NCBI GenBank assembly: GCA_023374025.1
Contig: SIJG01000019.1
Location: forward strand, 458,419-522,418
Source of the DNA: Heterodera schachtii
Lineage: Eukaryota; Nematoda; Chromadorea; Rhabditida; Heteroderidae
Direction: 5' to 3'
DNA: 64,000 bases
Positions 14,708 through 25,027 of this stretch are shown here, piece by piece. The position numbers and the translations under genes are program-made. Numbering within the stretch: position 1 is the stretch's first letter; every line of letters begins with the position of its first letter. A model generated the notes under the pieces. The model worked only from the letters and a program-made list of their open reading frames with translations, was not told the DNA's origin and did not search any database.

Positions 14708-14993
14708 TTCTAAAATAAATTAACACATATTGTATTAAAAATGAAAACAAATTTCTTATTTTCTGAAGGTTGATTATTTTTAAATTGTTTTTAATATTCC
14801 ATAAATAAATGCTTAGTTGTTTACATTTTTTATCCTTATAGCCTTGACTGATTTTAACGATTTATTAACAACTGGAGCATATTTTAATTTTTGTTATTAT
14901 TTTTAATGTTAGGGGGTTCATATTGGGCGAACAGGATGCCAAATTCGAGATCAGTGGCCCAAAAAATCAAAAAAATAATTCTTAAAGATTTCA

Positions 14994-15037
14994 CAGGCAA
15001 ATGGATTTGAACCCATGACCGAAAAACCAAATTTTAA
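14994..15037 (-). repeat. tRNA-like 3' half (B-box remnant)
   Basis: The minus strand reads GGTCATGGGTTCAAATCCAT, containing a good pol III B box (GGTTCAAATCC at about 15002-15012) with partial T-arm pairing. No convincing A box or anticodon arm lies upstream. The neighbouring 14908-14960 stretch is GC-richer than its surroundings and may belong to the same SINE-like element. Confidence 0.35.
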
Positions 15038-15959
15038 ATTGCAAATTAAAAATTCACAAAAGAAGTCGACTCTGATTATCATGTATAAGCATTTTCAATT
15101 TCCTCAAATTTGTTGTCGATCTTTTAAACGAATAAGTTTATTTTTAAATATCATATTATCTCCAACATATCATAAATATGAATATAGATTTTATTTCAAT
15201 TTTATAATTTAAATAAAAATTTAATTTAAAAATAAATTATTTTTTATAGACTTAAATTACTTTAATTTTTCTCTTGTAATTAAAGAAAAGTGAAGCATTA
15301 TTTACGAAATTTCTTTGACCATCTCATGAATCCATAATATCCATTTAAACTTTTGGCATTAATCGATTCCCCTGTCCCCACGAACTTTTTTTTGCGTATT
15401 ATTGTAGTCTTTTAATATTAAAAAATAATAAAAGTTGTTGAACATAAACAAATATTCAATTAATTTCTATTCTAATTTGGATTAATTAAATTTAATAGTT
15501 TTAGTATTATATTGTTTTTTATAAATTTAAATCAAATTTTATAATTATTTCAAATAGATCGTATAGGTAATTTATAGTTTCTTATTTTCATAGTTTTTAA
15601 CACTTGATTTCCTTCCAACAAAGCGTGTGAAGATAAAATGAAGTTAAATTTATGATAATAAATAGCTGATTTATTGGTTTTTTTCATTTTACTCGTTATA
15701 TAGTTTCTTATGACTTGAATAAAAAGACGTTTTTGCGTTTGATTTTTTTGGTATAATTAGCCAATCTATTATCTTTTATCTATTTTATTTCAATGAATTT
15801 TGCTGAGAAAAATCACTCAAAAAGCGACCCAAACTCCAATTGATTTTCATAAAATCTGTGATATTTTAGAGGGAGGGATAAATCATTGATTTACAATTAC
15901 AATGATTTATTATTTTGTTACAATTCATCATTAAAAAGTCATAGGTTTAAATGAGGTAA

Positions 15960-16560
15960 ACAAACTCTTTTATGCAAACAGGGGGACGCACCGCCGGAGA
16001 AAATTTTAAAAAATTTTAATGCATTTTCGTAACAGAGATTCACCAAAAATTGCCAAATTTTTGCGATTTTAAGGCAAGCGAGGAATTTTTTTGCCTTTAA
16101 AATTGTTTTTTTTGTGAGCCCTTTTACCAAAAAACTTTTTGGGAACATTGGGGGAGGGGAGGCGGTGCCGATAGGCGCCGCCGGGAAAAATTCGAATTTT
16201 GAGTGAAATTTGTGTAGAGATTTTGTCAAAAAAAATAATCAAATCCTTGGTTAAATTTGCGATTTTAGACTGTTTAAAAAAGAAAAAATAATAATTTTTA
16301 AGTTGAAATATTTATAGCCACTAAACAACACAGCCATTAAAACAAATGCGTTAAAAGTAATATATTATTTAATTTTCTCAAAAATTTCTTCTCCTCCACC
16401 AATTTCCTTATCTACCTAATTCACCCAGACTCCTTTCTTACCAGTTCTTATTTTGTCCCGAAACCCGACCCAAAATCATCGGGTCGGGTTTCGGACGGGA
16501 AAAATGTCGGGTTTCGGGATTCGGGTTTTGGGATTCGGGTCACCCGGAACAACCCTGCTA
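15960..16560 (-). mobile_element. Composite repeat: CGGGTT/CGGGAC end, decayed tRNA-like box, GC hairpin
   Basis: Read on the minus strand, the repeat begins at about 16560 with TAGCAGGGTTGTTCCGGGT, then CGGGTTTCGGG words. The next block (16440-16360) matches 34255-34340 (CTGGTAAGAA...GTCTGGGTGA...AATTGGTG). A decayed tRNA-like stretch follows at about 16350-16310 (TTGTTTAGTGGCTA, matching TTGTCCAGTGGCTA at 34376). It closes with a TTTGACAAAATCT block and the palindrome at 16161-16183. The same module order occurs at 34123-34600. No clear target duplication is seen. The minus ORF 15939-16229 inside it is chance. Confidence 0.65.
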
Positions 16561-17388
16561 AAATATAAAGAATGTCATCCTAAAAGCCTCTGAATGTTCC
16601 GTTCCTGTCCCACCAAGATTAGAACCTTGCGTAAAATTTAGTGATTTGATAGGATTATATTGACTAGCATAGGGCAATTGGTGTTGCGTGTCATTTTGAA
16701 CCCAGTTGTCCGGCTTCGGCACATTACCAATCTGTTGATTGATTATTGGGTCGAGTTCCGATGTAAAAGTTGAAGAACAGTAATGAGAATCTTTGCCAAA
16801 TTCTCCTGGATTGATCATTGGCACATTGGTAAAAGCATTAACAGATGTAAACTTTGGCGAAATTTCACTGCCATAATGATAATCATTCGGGAATGGTGCA
16901 AGGTTGTATTTTGACTGAATATCAATTGGCAATGTCACATTATCAGTGCTATTTATATGATTGGGATGATCCAATGGATGATAATTTGACAAATTCTGGC
17001 CATTATTATGATAAAGACCATGGGAAAAAGGAAGAGCAGATGCATAATTTATGCTAGAAACATTATCTGAGCTAATCAGTGACATTGAATTTGAAAGCAA
17101 CGGCAAGCCACTGTTAGCATATGTTGATAAACCTTGTGTTAACAACTGATTGTATGAACCAGGATTTTTGTTCATTATGATACCTTGCTGTTCATTAGCC
17201 AACTCGTAATTAGTTTGCAGATCTTGAACATTATAGTTATGTGCATAATTAGTCGGATCAATCTGGGTCAAAAAATGGCCATTGGTTAAACCATGGCCAT
17301 AATTTTGGTCATTGAATGCTTGAATACGATTATTGTCCATTGCAGTGACAATATGCCAAACTGAGCAAATTAATTGCAACAAAAACAT
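16558..17388 (-). CDS. Asn-rich predicted secreted protein, novel
   Basis: A single open frame of 276 codons in a region where chance frames are short. Met1 is followed by a hydrophobic stretch (FLLQLICSVWHIVTA) that looks like a signal peptide with cleavage near residue 16. The rest is hydrophilic, rich in Asn, Ser, Tyr, His and Pro, with many N-x-S/T sequons and only one Cys after the signal; I see no transmembrane segment or known domain. Intrinsic disorder is likely. The TAG stop coincides with the first bases of the adjacent repeat, so the original C-terminus (or a 3' exon) may be lost. No TTTTCAG-type trans-splice site lies just upstream of the ATG. Function unknown; secretion is inferred. 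Confidence 0.65.
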   Translation of the reverse strand: MFLLQLICSVWHIVTAMDNNRIQAFNDQNYGHGLTNGHFLTQIDPTNYAHNYNVQDLQTNYELANEQQGIIMNKNPGSYNQLLTQGLSTYANSGLPLLSNSMSLISSDNVSSINYASALPFSHGLYHNNGQNLSNYHPLDHPNHINSTDNVTLPIDIQSKYNLAPFPNDYHYGSEISPKFTSVNAFTNVPMINPGEFGKDSHYCSSTFTSELDPIINQQIGNVPKPDNWVQNDTQHQLPYASQYNPIKSLNFTQGSNLGGTGTEHSEAFRMTFFIF

Positions 17389-17399
17389 GATTTTTGATG

Positions 17400-18410
17400 A
17401 AAACCTTTCTAGGGTATTTCTAAAAGAGGTGTTCTTAATTTATAGACTAAAAATTAACCAATTTAATGAGATTTTTTGATTTTGTTAATACTTAAATATT
17501 GGTTTTAAATTTTCTAATTAATTAAAAAAACAATTTATGCTTTCAATGGGCTTCAATTTATTAAAAAGCTTGTTACTGAGCATATATTTTTTTATTTGAA
17601 AAATGCCCATTGTAGTTGAAATTAATTAATAATTGTACATTAATAGAAATATTATGCTAATAATTTTTTTTTATAATTGAATTAGGCATATTTTCTATAT
17701 AAAAGGTATCAATAAAATCAATTGAATTATAAGAAAGAATACGTAGGTTGCTTGCTTCCTATAGAAATTAAATGTTTGATTTAATAATAAAGCAAAATTT
17801 TTCTTTAAATATTTAAAAAAAATATTTGCTTGGTCTTCTTTGAAAAAATAACGCCACAAAAAAGTGATGTGAAAAGCAAATTAAAAAAAAAATTTCTTCG
17901 TGATCGATCGATATGTGCGTATTATTTTTATCAAAGAATGTTAATTGATGTAGGGAGGCCTGAAAATATAATAGTTGATCTATTTTTTAAATGAATAAAT
18001 TGTAAATAATTCATCACCAAGCCTACTATAGATGGAAATTTTTGGAAAATTGTGAAAAATTTTATGACCGAAATTTGCGAAAATAACTGCCTTCCAAAAA
18101 AAATCTGCCTATATTTTGCGATTTTTTGTCTATGTTATAGTGAGAAGCCCGTCAAACCTGGAACCTTTTACTAATTCCGGCTGGGGAGTATTGCCAAAAT
18201 ACGAAAGAACAGTGAAAATGCTTGAAAAATTGCAAAATTCAAGAAAGATTGATTAAGTAAATAATGTGCTAAATTAGATGGCATATCCATGAAGGAGTTG
18301 GGCCAAATATAAAATACATATTTATCGAACCAACCAAGCCCATATTTCAAATGCATTGGACCCGAATTTCGACTTGTTGAGATAAATTTGTTAATTACTG
18401 AAAATTTTTG
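17400..18410. other. Intergenic, no supported gene
   Basis: AT-rich sequence upstream of the secreted-protein gene. From about 18030 it merges into dispersed-repeat text with TTTATGACCGAAATTTGCGAA phrasing. The minus ORF 18171-18356 overlaps phrases (CCATGAAGGAGTTGGGCC) that partly recur near 23020-23060, and is rejected as a gene. Confidence 0.5.
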
Positions 18411-18411
18411 A

Positions 18412-18540
18412 CTTTAAAATAGAGTTGCACTGCACCGGGAAATTTGACAAAAACCTAGACCGGGACACGAAAAGTCGGAACTGGGATCTCGAAAAACCGG
18501 ACTGGGACCAACCGGGAATTTTCCAAGAGAAAATTGAAAA
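18412..18540 (+). repeat. Fragment of the AGAGTTG/GGGACC hAT-like family
   Basis: Begins AAAATAGAGTTGCACTGCACC, continues with CCGGGA, CCGGGACACG, CTGGGATC and CCGGACTGGGACC words, and ends near CCAACCGGGAATTTTCC. It resembles the two ends of the complete element at 34123-34937. Only this GC-rich part is recognisable. Confidence 0.5.
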
Positions 18541-19154
18541 ACTTTTGAAAAATTCCAAAAATTTTAATCGAAATTCATAGATTAATAATATATTTTTGTC
18601 TATGTAAATGATTGAGTATTTTTTTTTAAATTTATGTACAATAAATAAAAAACTTTATAAAATTAATTTTCTGAATTTATTGATTAAAAAAAGTACCAAT
18701 CTTTTGAAAGATACGGTTAAAAATTTGGAATTTTCTAAGTTCCAAAATTTCTGGAAATTTGTTTAATAAATTGAACAATTTTCGTTAAAACTGTTTATTA
18801 TGAGCCGATGGTCAAAAATACCGTATCTTTGGATACTGCCGTTCCCCCTCAATTTGGGAAAGGAAAATTGTAGGAAAATGTTAATTGATAATTAACTATT
18901 ATTAAATTATTATTTAAATTCGTTTGAGTAATTTCCATTGATTAAAATTAAAAATTTCAAAATTCGTTTTTGTTGGTGCGAAATAGTCAAAATGGGCAAA
19001 AGCTGATTAAACTTCAACTGCGGCGGCGGCGACTCGCGTGGCTTTTTTCATTTAAAAAAATAAATTGAAAAAAGTTACTTTTTAATTGATGAATGGTGAT
19101 AGTGTTTGATTATTCAGAATGTTTGTTTTTAGTGCCGTTGCGAAATTCACTCAT

Positions 19155-19258
19155 TGCCAAATCCAACGCGAAAAAACAAATAAAACAATTACCTTTCATT
19201 TGTCTGTGCCAAATCCAACGCGAAAAAACAAATAAAACAATTACCTTTCATTTGTCTG
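19155..19258 (+). repeat. Two-copy 52-bp tandem duplication
   Basis: TGCCAAATCCAACGCGAAAA ... TTCATTTGTCTG occurs twice back to back with identical sequence at a 52-bp period. This is a recent local duplication about 80 bp upstream of the short secreted ORF at 19336. Confidence 0.9.
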
Positions 19259-19335
19259 CCAATCACTCACTAATTAATAATAATTAAGAATTAATTAAAA
19301 AGTCAATTTTGAATTTAAAAATTAATTAAGACAAA

Positions 19336-19506
19336 ATGTGGCCCTTTTCTCTGCTCTCATTTTCATTCTTCATTGGCGTTTTGCTTCTCCTCGTGGCGTC
19401 AATTCAAATTCAAAGTGCCGAAGGCGCTGATCCAAAATTAGAGCGAAGCAATGGGAAGCGATGGAAAAAGGTTGGATTTGTGGAGGGGACGAAAAGCCGA
19501 AATTGA
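19336..19506 (+). CDS. Short secreted peptide candidate (56 aa)
   Basis: ATG ACAAA-context start followed by 56 codons. The N-terminus (MWPFSLLSFSFFIGVLLLLV) is a textbook signal peptide with small residues near SIQIQSA/EG as the likely cleavage site. The mature part is about 26 residues, basic, with a KR pair and KK pair (SNGKRWKKVGFVEG), as in processed peptide precursors. GC is far higher than the flanking DNA, and codon choice resembles the synthetase exons. It could be complete or a first exon. No known peptide family is recognised. Confidence 0.5.
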   Translation: MWPFSLLSFSFFIGVLLLLVASIQIQSAEGADPKLERSNGKRWKKVGFVEGTKSRN

Positions 19507-19794
19507 AGCGGACAAATGCGAAACGATGGAGCAAATGAATGAAATGAGAGAAATGAATGAATGCCACCGCACTCGAACGGCCAATGTGATCAAAAAAAAA
19601 ACATTTTGAAATGAAAAATTTAAAATTCAATCATACACAGAAATATCGAGTTGTTGAAAAAGTGTTGAAATGAAAATTATTCAAAAACTATGAAAATGGG
19701 GATTTGCTAAACTCTGCTAAAGGCCGAAGAAGGGGATGAAAGTCAGCAAAATGCTTCAAAAAGTCATAAAAAAAAGAGTTTCCCGAATAATTTT

Positions 19795-20060
19795 GTTTAG
19801 GGTTAAGCCCCGATCCCGACCCCCGGCATTTTTGGGCCTATACCCCGACCCGACCCCCGACATGTCGTCCCGCGAACCCCCGACACTAATTAGGGGAACT
19901 AGGGACCCCGAGCGTTGAAAAATTAAAAAGTTAATTCAAAAAACAAAGGGGGAAAGGTTGAAAACTTTTGAAATTTTGAACCATTTTCTTAATAAAATTA
20001 ATTAAAAATTCCGAAAAAACTTATCGGCGGCGCCTATCGGCACCATCGGATACACCCCTA
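19795..20060 (+). repeat. CCCCGACCC-rich repeat and GC hairpin
   Basis: 19798-19915 is built of CCCGACCC/CCCCGAC words related to the GGGACC ends elsewhere. 20025-20049 is one copy of the CGGCGGCGCCTATCGGCACC palindrome. The forward ORF 19736-19918 is translated repeat, not a gene. The stretch 20060-20250 that follows is a loose array of TTTTTGGC/CATATTT phrases. Confidence 0.55.
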
Positions 20061-20522
20061 AAATTCACTTTCTTGCCATTTCTTACAGCATTTTCAAATT
20101 TTTATCTTTATTTTTGGCTGTTTTTGTCATATTTTTATCCATATTTGGCCATTTTTGAGCTTTTTAGTCAATATTTAGGGTTTTGTAGTCCATATTTTAT
20201 TCCACATTTGGTGTTTTTAGTCCATATTATTTCAAGCCTATTTATTACTAATTAACAACAACATTTAATTTATTTATAGAAGAAAATTAATTGTAAATGT
20301 TGGCCAACTTACCGAAATGTCTCGCAAAAAAGATAAGAGTGGAGAATTTTCAATTAAAAAATAAACCGATTAAATTTCATTAAGCTTATTAAAAGGAAAT
20401 GATTTTACGCACCAATAGAGTATTTTGGCGTCCAATGTGCATGAAAAACATGGGTTTTTTAGGGTCTGTTAAGCTAGTTTTCGAGTTATTAACAAATATT
20501 TTGTAGTTTTTTAGAAACTAAA

Positions 20523-20560
20523 TGTCGGATTGCCCACTGTCGGATTGTCCGGGAGCCTGT
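20523..20560 (+). repeat. Two iterated 15-bp words (TGTCGGATTG)
   Basis: TGTCGGATTGCCCAC and TGTCGGATTGTCCGG sit in direct succession at an exact 15-bp step, the same design as the element ends at 24.3 and 26.1 kb. The opposite end is not seen, so this is a solo end or a truncated element. Confidence 0.5.
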
Positions 20561-21484
20561 CTTTGATATTACTCGTCAGCATTTGTCAAGTAATAAAATT
20601 ATTTTATTCAGGTGTTGAAATCATAAAATTAACTAAGAAAAACAAGTTCAGCAAAAGCTTTTAAACCTGTTACTTCATCATTTGATTAATAAAGATACAA
20701 ACAATCATCATCTTATTTTTTACAAATGTCTTTTCTTTTGTAAATGATTAATGAAAGCTTCTTTGAAAAATAATTTTTATTTACTTTTTTTGATTTTAAT
20801 ATTATTATTTTTTTTAGTTTTCACACATTTAACTATTGCTTCAAATGTTGGTTAATAAAGTAGAACCATTTAAAAGTAGTTAATACAAACTTAAATATAC
20901 AAATAGAAATGATAAAAGTGAATATAGGTACCTAATTAAGGAAAGAGATTAAAAAAATCAACCAGAAATGAAATATTCTTTTTCGGATAATGTTTTGGAA
21001 ATCTCGTGAAATATTTACGGAAAACCATTCTGACCATTTTTCTTAACTTATCAATTCGCTCCACAAAAAATGTTTTTGGAAATAATCTACAGAACAAATT
21101 TGATTTTTAAGAATCTTTTTTTTTACCATAAGATTAAGACCAATATCAGTCCAATGGTTTCAATTTATTTTAATTGTTTCTCTCAAATTTCAAAATTTTT
21201 CTCGATTTTATTGAAATTTCAAATGAACCCAACAAGGGCAGTGAAAGCAACCATCAAACCAATTCCCAGCCGTCAATGAATCAAATCGATTTGTCGTTGC
21301 TCAAATAATTAATTCACTACCGCTGAGTTTGACTCGGTGGACACAAAGGCCTAAATTACTTGTCCGGGGAATAAATCTCAGGAAAGACTTTTATTTACAT
21401 GACTTTAAAAGAATTTATTTTAAGTATAAAATAAATTTAAAAAATTGTCTGAATCCGGGGTCGAAACATAGTCAAAAGAAGATC

Positions 21485-21712
21485 AAATTCGTGCTCACAA
21501 AGGGAGGTGGCCAAGTGTCCGTGGGATTTCGGAATGAGATTTTTTGTGTAGATAGAGCACCCCTGGGTTCTTAAGAAAAGTGTTTTCAATTTCTGCCAAA
21601 TGGACCCTTGTGCCGAGATAAAAAATGCCAAAGTTTTTAATAATTAAATAAAAGAAATACTTATTTCGATGTAAGCATGGTGTCCAGTGGTGTAGCGGTG
21701 GTGCGTTAATTA
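21485..21712 (+). mobile_element. SINE-like element with tRNA A box
   Basis: About 230 bp that recur inverted at 31160-31398, sharing AAAGGGAGGTGGCCAAGTGT, GGGATTTCGGAATGAGATTT and AAAAAATGCCAAAGTTTTTA. Near its 3' side is TGGTGTAGCGG (21688-21698), which fits a pol III A box of the tRNA-Val type; no B box follows in this copy. The forward ORF 21329-21574 and minus ORF 21437-21631 are chance frames in it. Confidence 0.65.
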
Positions 21713-21903
21713 TAAAAAATTAAAACTTTGGCAAAACCTATTTTTATTAAGAATCCATGGGTGCTCTAACCAATTATTTTAACAATTACCAATCTACGCA
21801 CTCAATGCAATCTTGTTCAGAAAGCACAATTTTGACAATTGTACAAATGCTCGTCTTCTTGCTGTTGCTGCTGAACCGCCGCCGTCGCCCCATTAATTGG
21901 GCA

Positions 21904-22071
21904 TCATTCCATTGTCCACCATGAAATCGCACCAAAATCGTCTTCTTTGAGTAGTGTCAGCTTCTCATTAGTCTGTTCATTGACCAATTCAAATTGCTCA
22001 TTTGGCTGTGATACATCGGATACAGCAAAAGGAACCAATGCAAAAGTTAACAGTTTCAGTTTGCCCATCAT
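21904..22071 (-). CDS. Short secreted protein candidate (55 aa), possibly interrupted
   Basis: Minus-strand frame beginning with two Met codons: MMGKLKLLTFALVPFAVSDV gives a signal peptide with cleavage around residues 18-21. An acidic mature part follows (PNEQFELVNEQTNEK, LTLLKEDDFG, AISWWTME) to a TGA at 21904-21906. The same frame then stays open for 28 more codons with coding-like composition (CPINGATAAVQQQQQEDEHL then YNCQNCAF) to a second TGA near 21821. Either the first TGA is a premature stop in a longer secreted protein, or the second part is a chance frame. No family recognised. Confidence 0.5.
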   Translation of the reverse strand: MMGKLKLLTFALVPFAVSDVSQPNEQFELVNEQTNEKLTLLKEDDFGAISWWTME

Positions 22072-22309
22072 CGGTAAGTTTGTTCGGGGAATATGACATA
22101 AGATTGGATTGAATCCAACCGGGCGAAATCGGAGAAAATAGTTGGCGAAATGAGACGAAGCAAATTGTCCAAGTGATCAGCATGTGGGGAAATGTACAAG
22201 TGGCTAATATTCGACCCAAAAATAGGCCAAGTTTGGCGCAAAAAAAATATTACAAATTGGCGTGACACCGATGTTCGATGAAGTTATGTCCATAGAAAAA
22301 TGGGTGAAT

Positions 22310-22580
22310 TTGCCAAAAAAAAAGTATTTCCCGATTTTATTGCATTTTTTATGGACTTTTTCGAAAAAAAAAACGCCAAAAAAGCACCAAAATCGGAAAA
22401 AAAACGCCAAAAAAGGCACCAAAACGGCAAAATGCCAAAAAAGGCATTTAAGGCACGAAAATCCCGAAAAAGGCAAAAAAGGCACAATAAAAGTCAACGT
22501 AGAAGCCTCAAACCAAGTGGAAAATACGTTATTTATGCTTAATATATCGAAACAAGTGCGCAGAAAAAAAAGGCATTTGC
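22310..22580 (+). repeat. Degenerate AAAAAACGCCAAAAA / GGCAC simple repeat
   Basis: Purine-rich phrases AAAAAACGCCAAAAAAG, GGCACCAAAA and AAAAAGGCA recur irregularly. ORFs on both strands (22262-22654, 22300-22542, 22204-22497, 22284-22487) are low-complexity translations of this tract. A palindromic phrase GGCATTTGCCTCAAAAT at its end recurs at about 23310 (GGCATATGCCTCAAAAT), possibly marking a repeat boundary. Confidence 0.6.
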
Positions 22581-23375
22581 CTCAAAATGTGGTCTCTATT
22601 AATAATATGTATAATATAATGGAAAATGAATTTTTTTTTTTTATGAAAAAGTAATTTGTAGAAGAAATTATGATAAAAGTTCGGAATCACAAAAGTATTG
22701 CAGAAAAAATTTTTTCGAATAAAGTCGATTTTCTCAAAAATGAATGGTGGCAAAAAGATCTTTTTTACGCCAAAAGAAACGTCAATTAGTTCACTAATAA
22801 ATAGCCAAAAACTGTCCCAATAACTCTCTCTTTGTCGAGAAAATTGGTCATGACCCAAACACCTCTCCTTTTGGTGTAACAAAAGTAATTCATCAAAATG
22901 TTTAATCGACTCAACTCAATTTTATGTAAAGAAAAAAATACTCCAAAATTTCTGCTATGGGTAACATAAAAATGATTAATTTTCTATTTTCAAGCCATTT
23001 TAGCTTTTAAGATCACCATGAAGGAGTGATTTGATCATGTTGGTCCAAAATAGATTTTAATCAGTAAGAGAGTTATGTAAATTTTCGCAATTATAGATAG
23101 TTTTAGTGAAAATCTATTAAAAAATTCATGAAAACAAACCGAAATGTTAATTTTCTTAAACAAAACACTCCCGCAAATTAATTACAAATACTGAAATATT
23201 TAACGCTCATTCCAATGTGTTGCGAGTTGTTTCTTTTTTGAAATTTGTTGCTCAGAATTTATAATAAATTTTTATAAAGTCCTTAACTTTAAATAAATTA
23301 GCAAAAAAAAGGCATATGCCTCAAAATCCGGGCTCAAGTAATCAATGAATAAAATTGTTTGCCTTAATTTTAACT

Positions 23376-23767
23376 CAGGGCTGCCATCCGTCCTTGAATG
23401 GCAAGGTCGACCTGGAAATTGGGCCCTCTCACATGAAAATGTGAAAGAATCCTTGAATTCAAGTGTCCTTGAAAATGAGCATTAAAAAATGGAAAATATA
23501 ATCAAAGGAAACTTGACAAATTTTTGATTTTTAATGATAATTTTGGTGAAAATATGTTAGCAAATAGTGTAATTGCCCAAAATGACCTTAAGACAGTCAA
23601 AATTTGCACAATTTTGGGCAAAATCTGTTAATTAATTGCTTTAAATTTTCAAAATATTTCCGCGCGGCGCCTATCGTACCCCCCCCCCCCCCCCCCGCCC
23701 ACCCCCACGGTCCTTGCAAATCGGCATACCCGTCCTTGGAAACGGAGCATGGACGATGGCAGCCCTG
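23376..23767. mobile_element. CAGGGCTGCCATC terminal-inverted-repeat element
   Basis: The left end CAGGGCTGCCATCCGTCC mirrors the right end GGACGATGGCAGCCCTG (one base indel). Size is 392 bp, with no coding capacity. CAGGG termini are typical of hAT-like elements, but no clean 8-bp target duplication is visible in the AT-rich flanks. The interior holds a decayed copy of the GC palindrome (23663-23680) and a C-only tract of about 18 bp. Confidence 0.7.
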
Positions 23768-24288
23768 ATTAAATTTAATTATAGATAAAAGAGCGAGAAT
23801 GGCTTAACGTTAAAAAAAGCAATGAATCATCTCTAGGAATAGCAACTCTGCTAATTTATCAGCGTTTTGCTGATTCAAGGAGTCAAAGCTGATTTTTTTA
23901 TTTCGCGAATTTTTTGTACCTGTTTAGGTCCCTATTTTGGAATTTTTCGCCCCTAAAATCCGTTCCCTATATATTACATTTTTTCAAATTTAATCATTTA
24001 TTTAAGCCATCTCATAAAGAATATATGTATATGTACAATAAAAAAGATAATTAGGTAATTAAGGAGATGAAGGTTACTCATACAGAAAGCGCATAAAGCA
24101 ATGACCATAGAAATTCAAAAAAAATAACATTATTATCATCATCTTGATTAGGGAAGAGAAAAAAACAAACAATTAACAACGGAAAAAGGTTTGGGTTCCA
24201 AACGATTGTATCGGCAGAGGAAAAAGCAAATTTAAAAATGTTAGAATAAAGAATAAATCATTTTAAAAAATGATGGGTGGTTTAATTG

Positions 24289-24668
24289 GAACGACACCCA
24301 ACACGTACTAGGACAACTCGTACTGTTTTTCGACAAAAAAATCGTCAAAACTTTTGTTAAAGTCAACCAAATTAAACATTTTTTGTATGATTCGATAGCC
24401 CTTAAAGTTCTCCATCTAACTGCAAAATGCAAGAAAATTTTATTTCTTTTCAAAAAAGTTATGACCAAATATAGTAAAAAACAAATTTTTCGTCCTAACT
24501 TTTTTCAATCTTGATCAAATTTTTTGAAACTTTGTGCGTAGATAGAGAATTTTAAGCGCTATTGAATGATACCAAGATTGTTTAATTTGGTTGACTCTAA
24601 CAAAAGTAATGACGATTTTTTTGTCGAAAAACAGTACGAGTTGGCCTAGTACGAGTTGGGTTTTTGTC
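24289..24668. mobile_element. Mutator-like foldback element with 15-bp iterated words
   Basis: 380-bp element flanked by the identical 10-bp duplication GGTTTAATTG (24279-24288 and 24669-24678). Terminal inverted repeats are long, about 135 bp (24289-24427 and 24532-24668), over 90% alike near the tips. Each tip holds the word CAACTCGTACT twice at an exact 15-bp step (CGTACT at 24304 and 24319; AGTACG at 24633 and 24648). A 9-10 bp duplication plus long arms is the Mutator (MULE) pattern. The minus ORFs 24241-24468 and 24515-24727 are chance frames in the two arms. Confidence 0.85.
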
Positions 24669-24889
24669 GGTTTAATTGAGGTGAAATGAAAGGAAAGTGT
24701 AATTACATAATAATTGAGGTGATTCATAGGACTTGAATTGGGTAATAAGAAATAATAATGATAATAAAGACATAATAAATATTTAAGGCATTTATCGCAG
24801 CAGTTGTGGCGCCAAACAATCTCAGGATCGGAATCAGAAAGCAGAGTCGGGTGGTCGGCATTTGATTTTCACGGCATGTCCCCCCATTT

Positions 24890-25027
24890 TCAGTCCAATT
24901 TCTCGTACATTTTGCACAGCTCATCTTTGAAATGGGCCATCAATTGTGGTCGCTTGTTTTTCATGGTCGGAGTCAACAGGTCGTTCTCCACCGTGAAAAG
25001 CTCGGCGTACAAATAAATGTCTTTCGC
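24890..25027 (-). CDS. ACSL exon d (C-terminus)
   Basis: Acceptor ATTTTAAG before GCGAAAGAC. Encodes AKDIYLYAELFTVENDLLTP then TMKNKRPQLMAHFKDELCKM and YEKLD, ending at TGA (24890-24892). LLTPTMKxKRP is the invariant C-terminal signature of eukaryotic ACSL enzymes, so the gene's 3' end is intact. Confidence 0.9.
   Translation of the reverse strand, partial: AKDIYLYAELFTVENDLLTPTMKNKRPQLMAHFKDELCKMYEKLD

Noticed and set aside
22262..22654. 130-codon forward ORF, Lys-rich
   Set aside because: Translation of the AAAAAACGCCAAAAA simple repeat; overlapping open frames on both strands and no domain.
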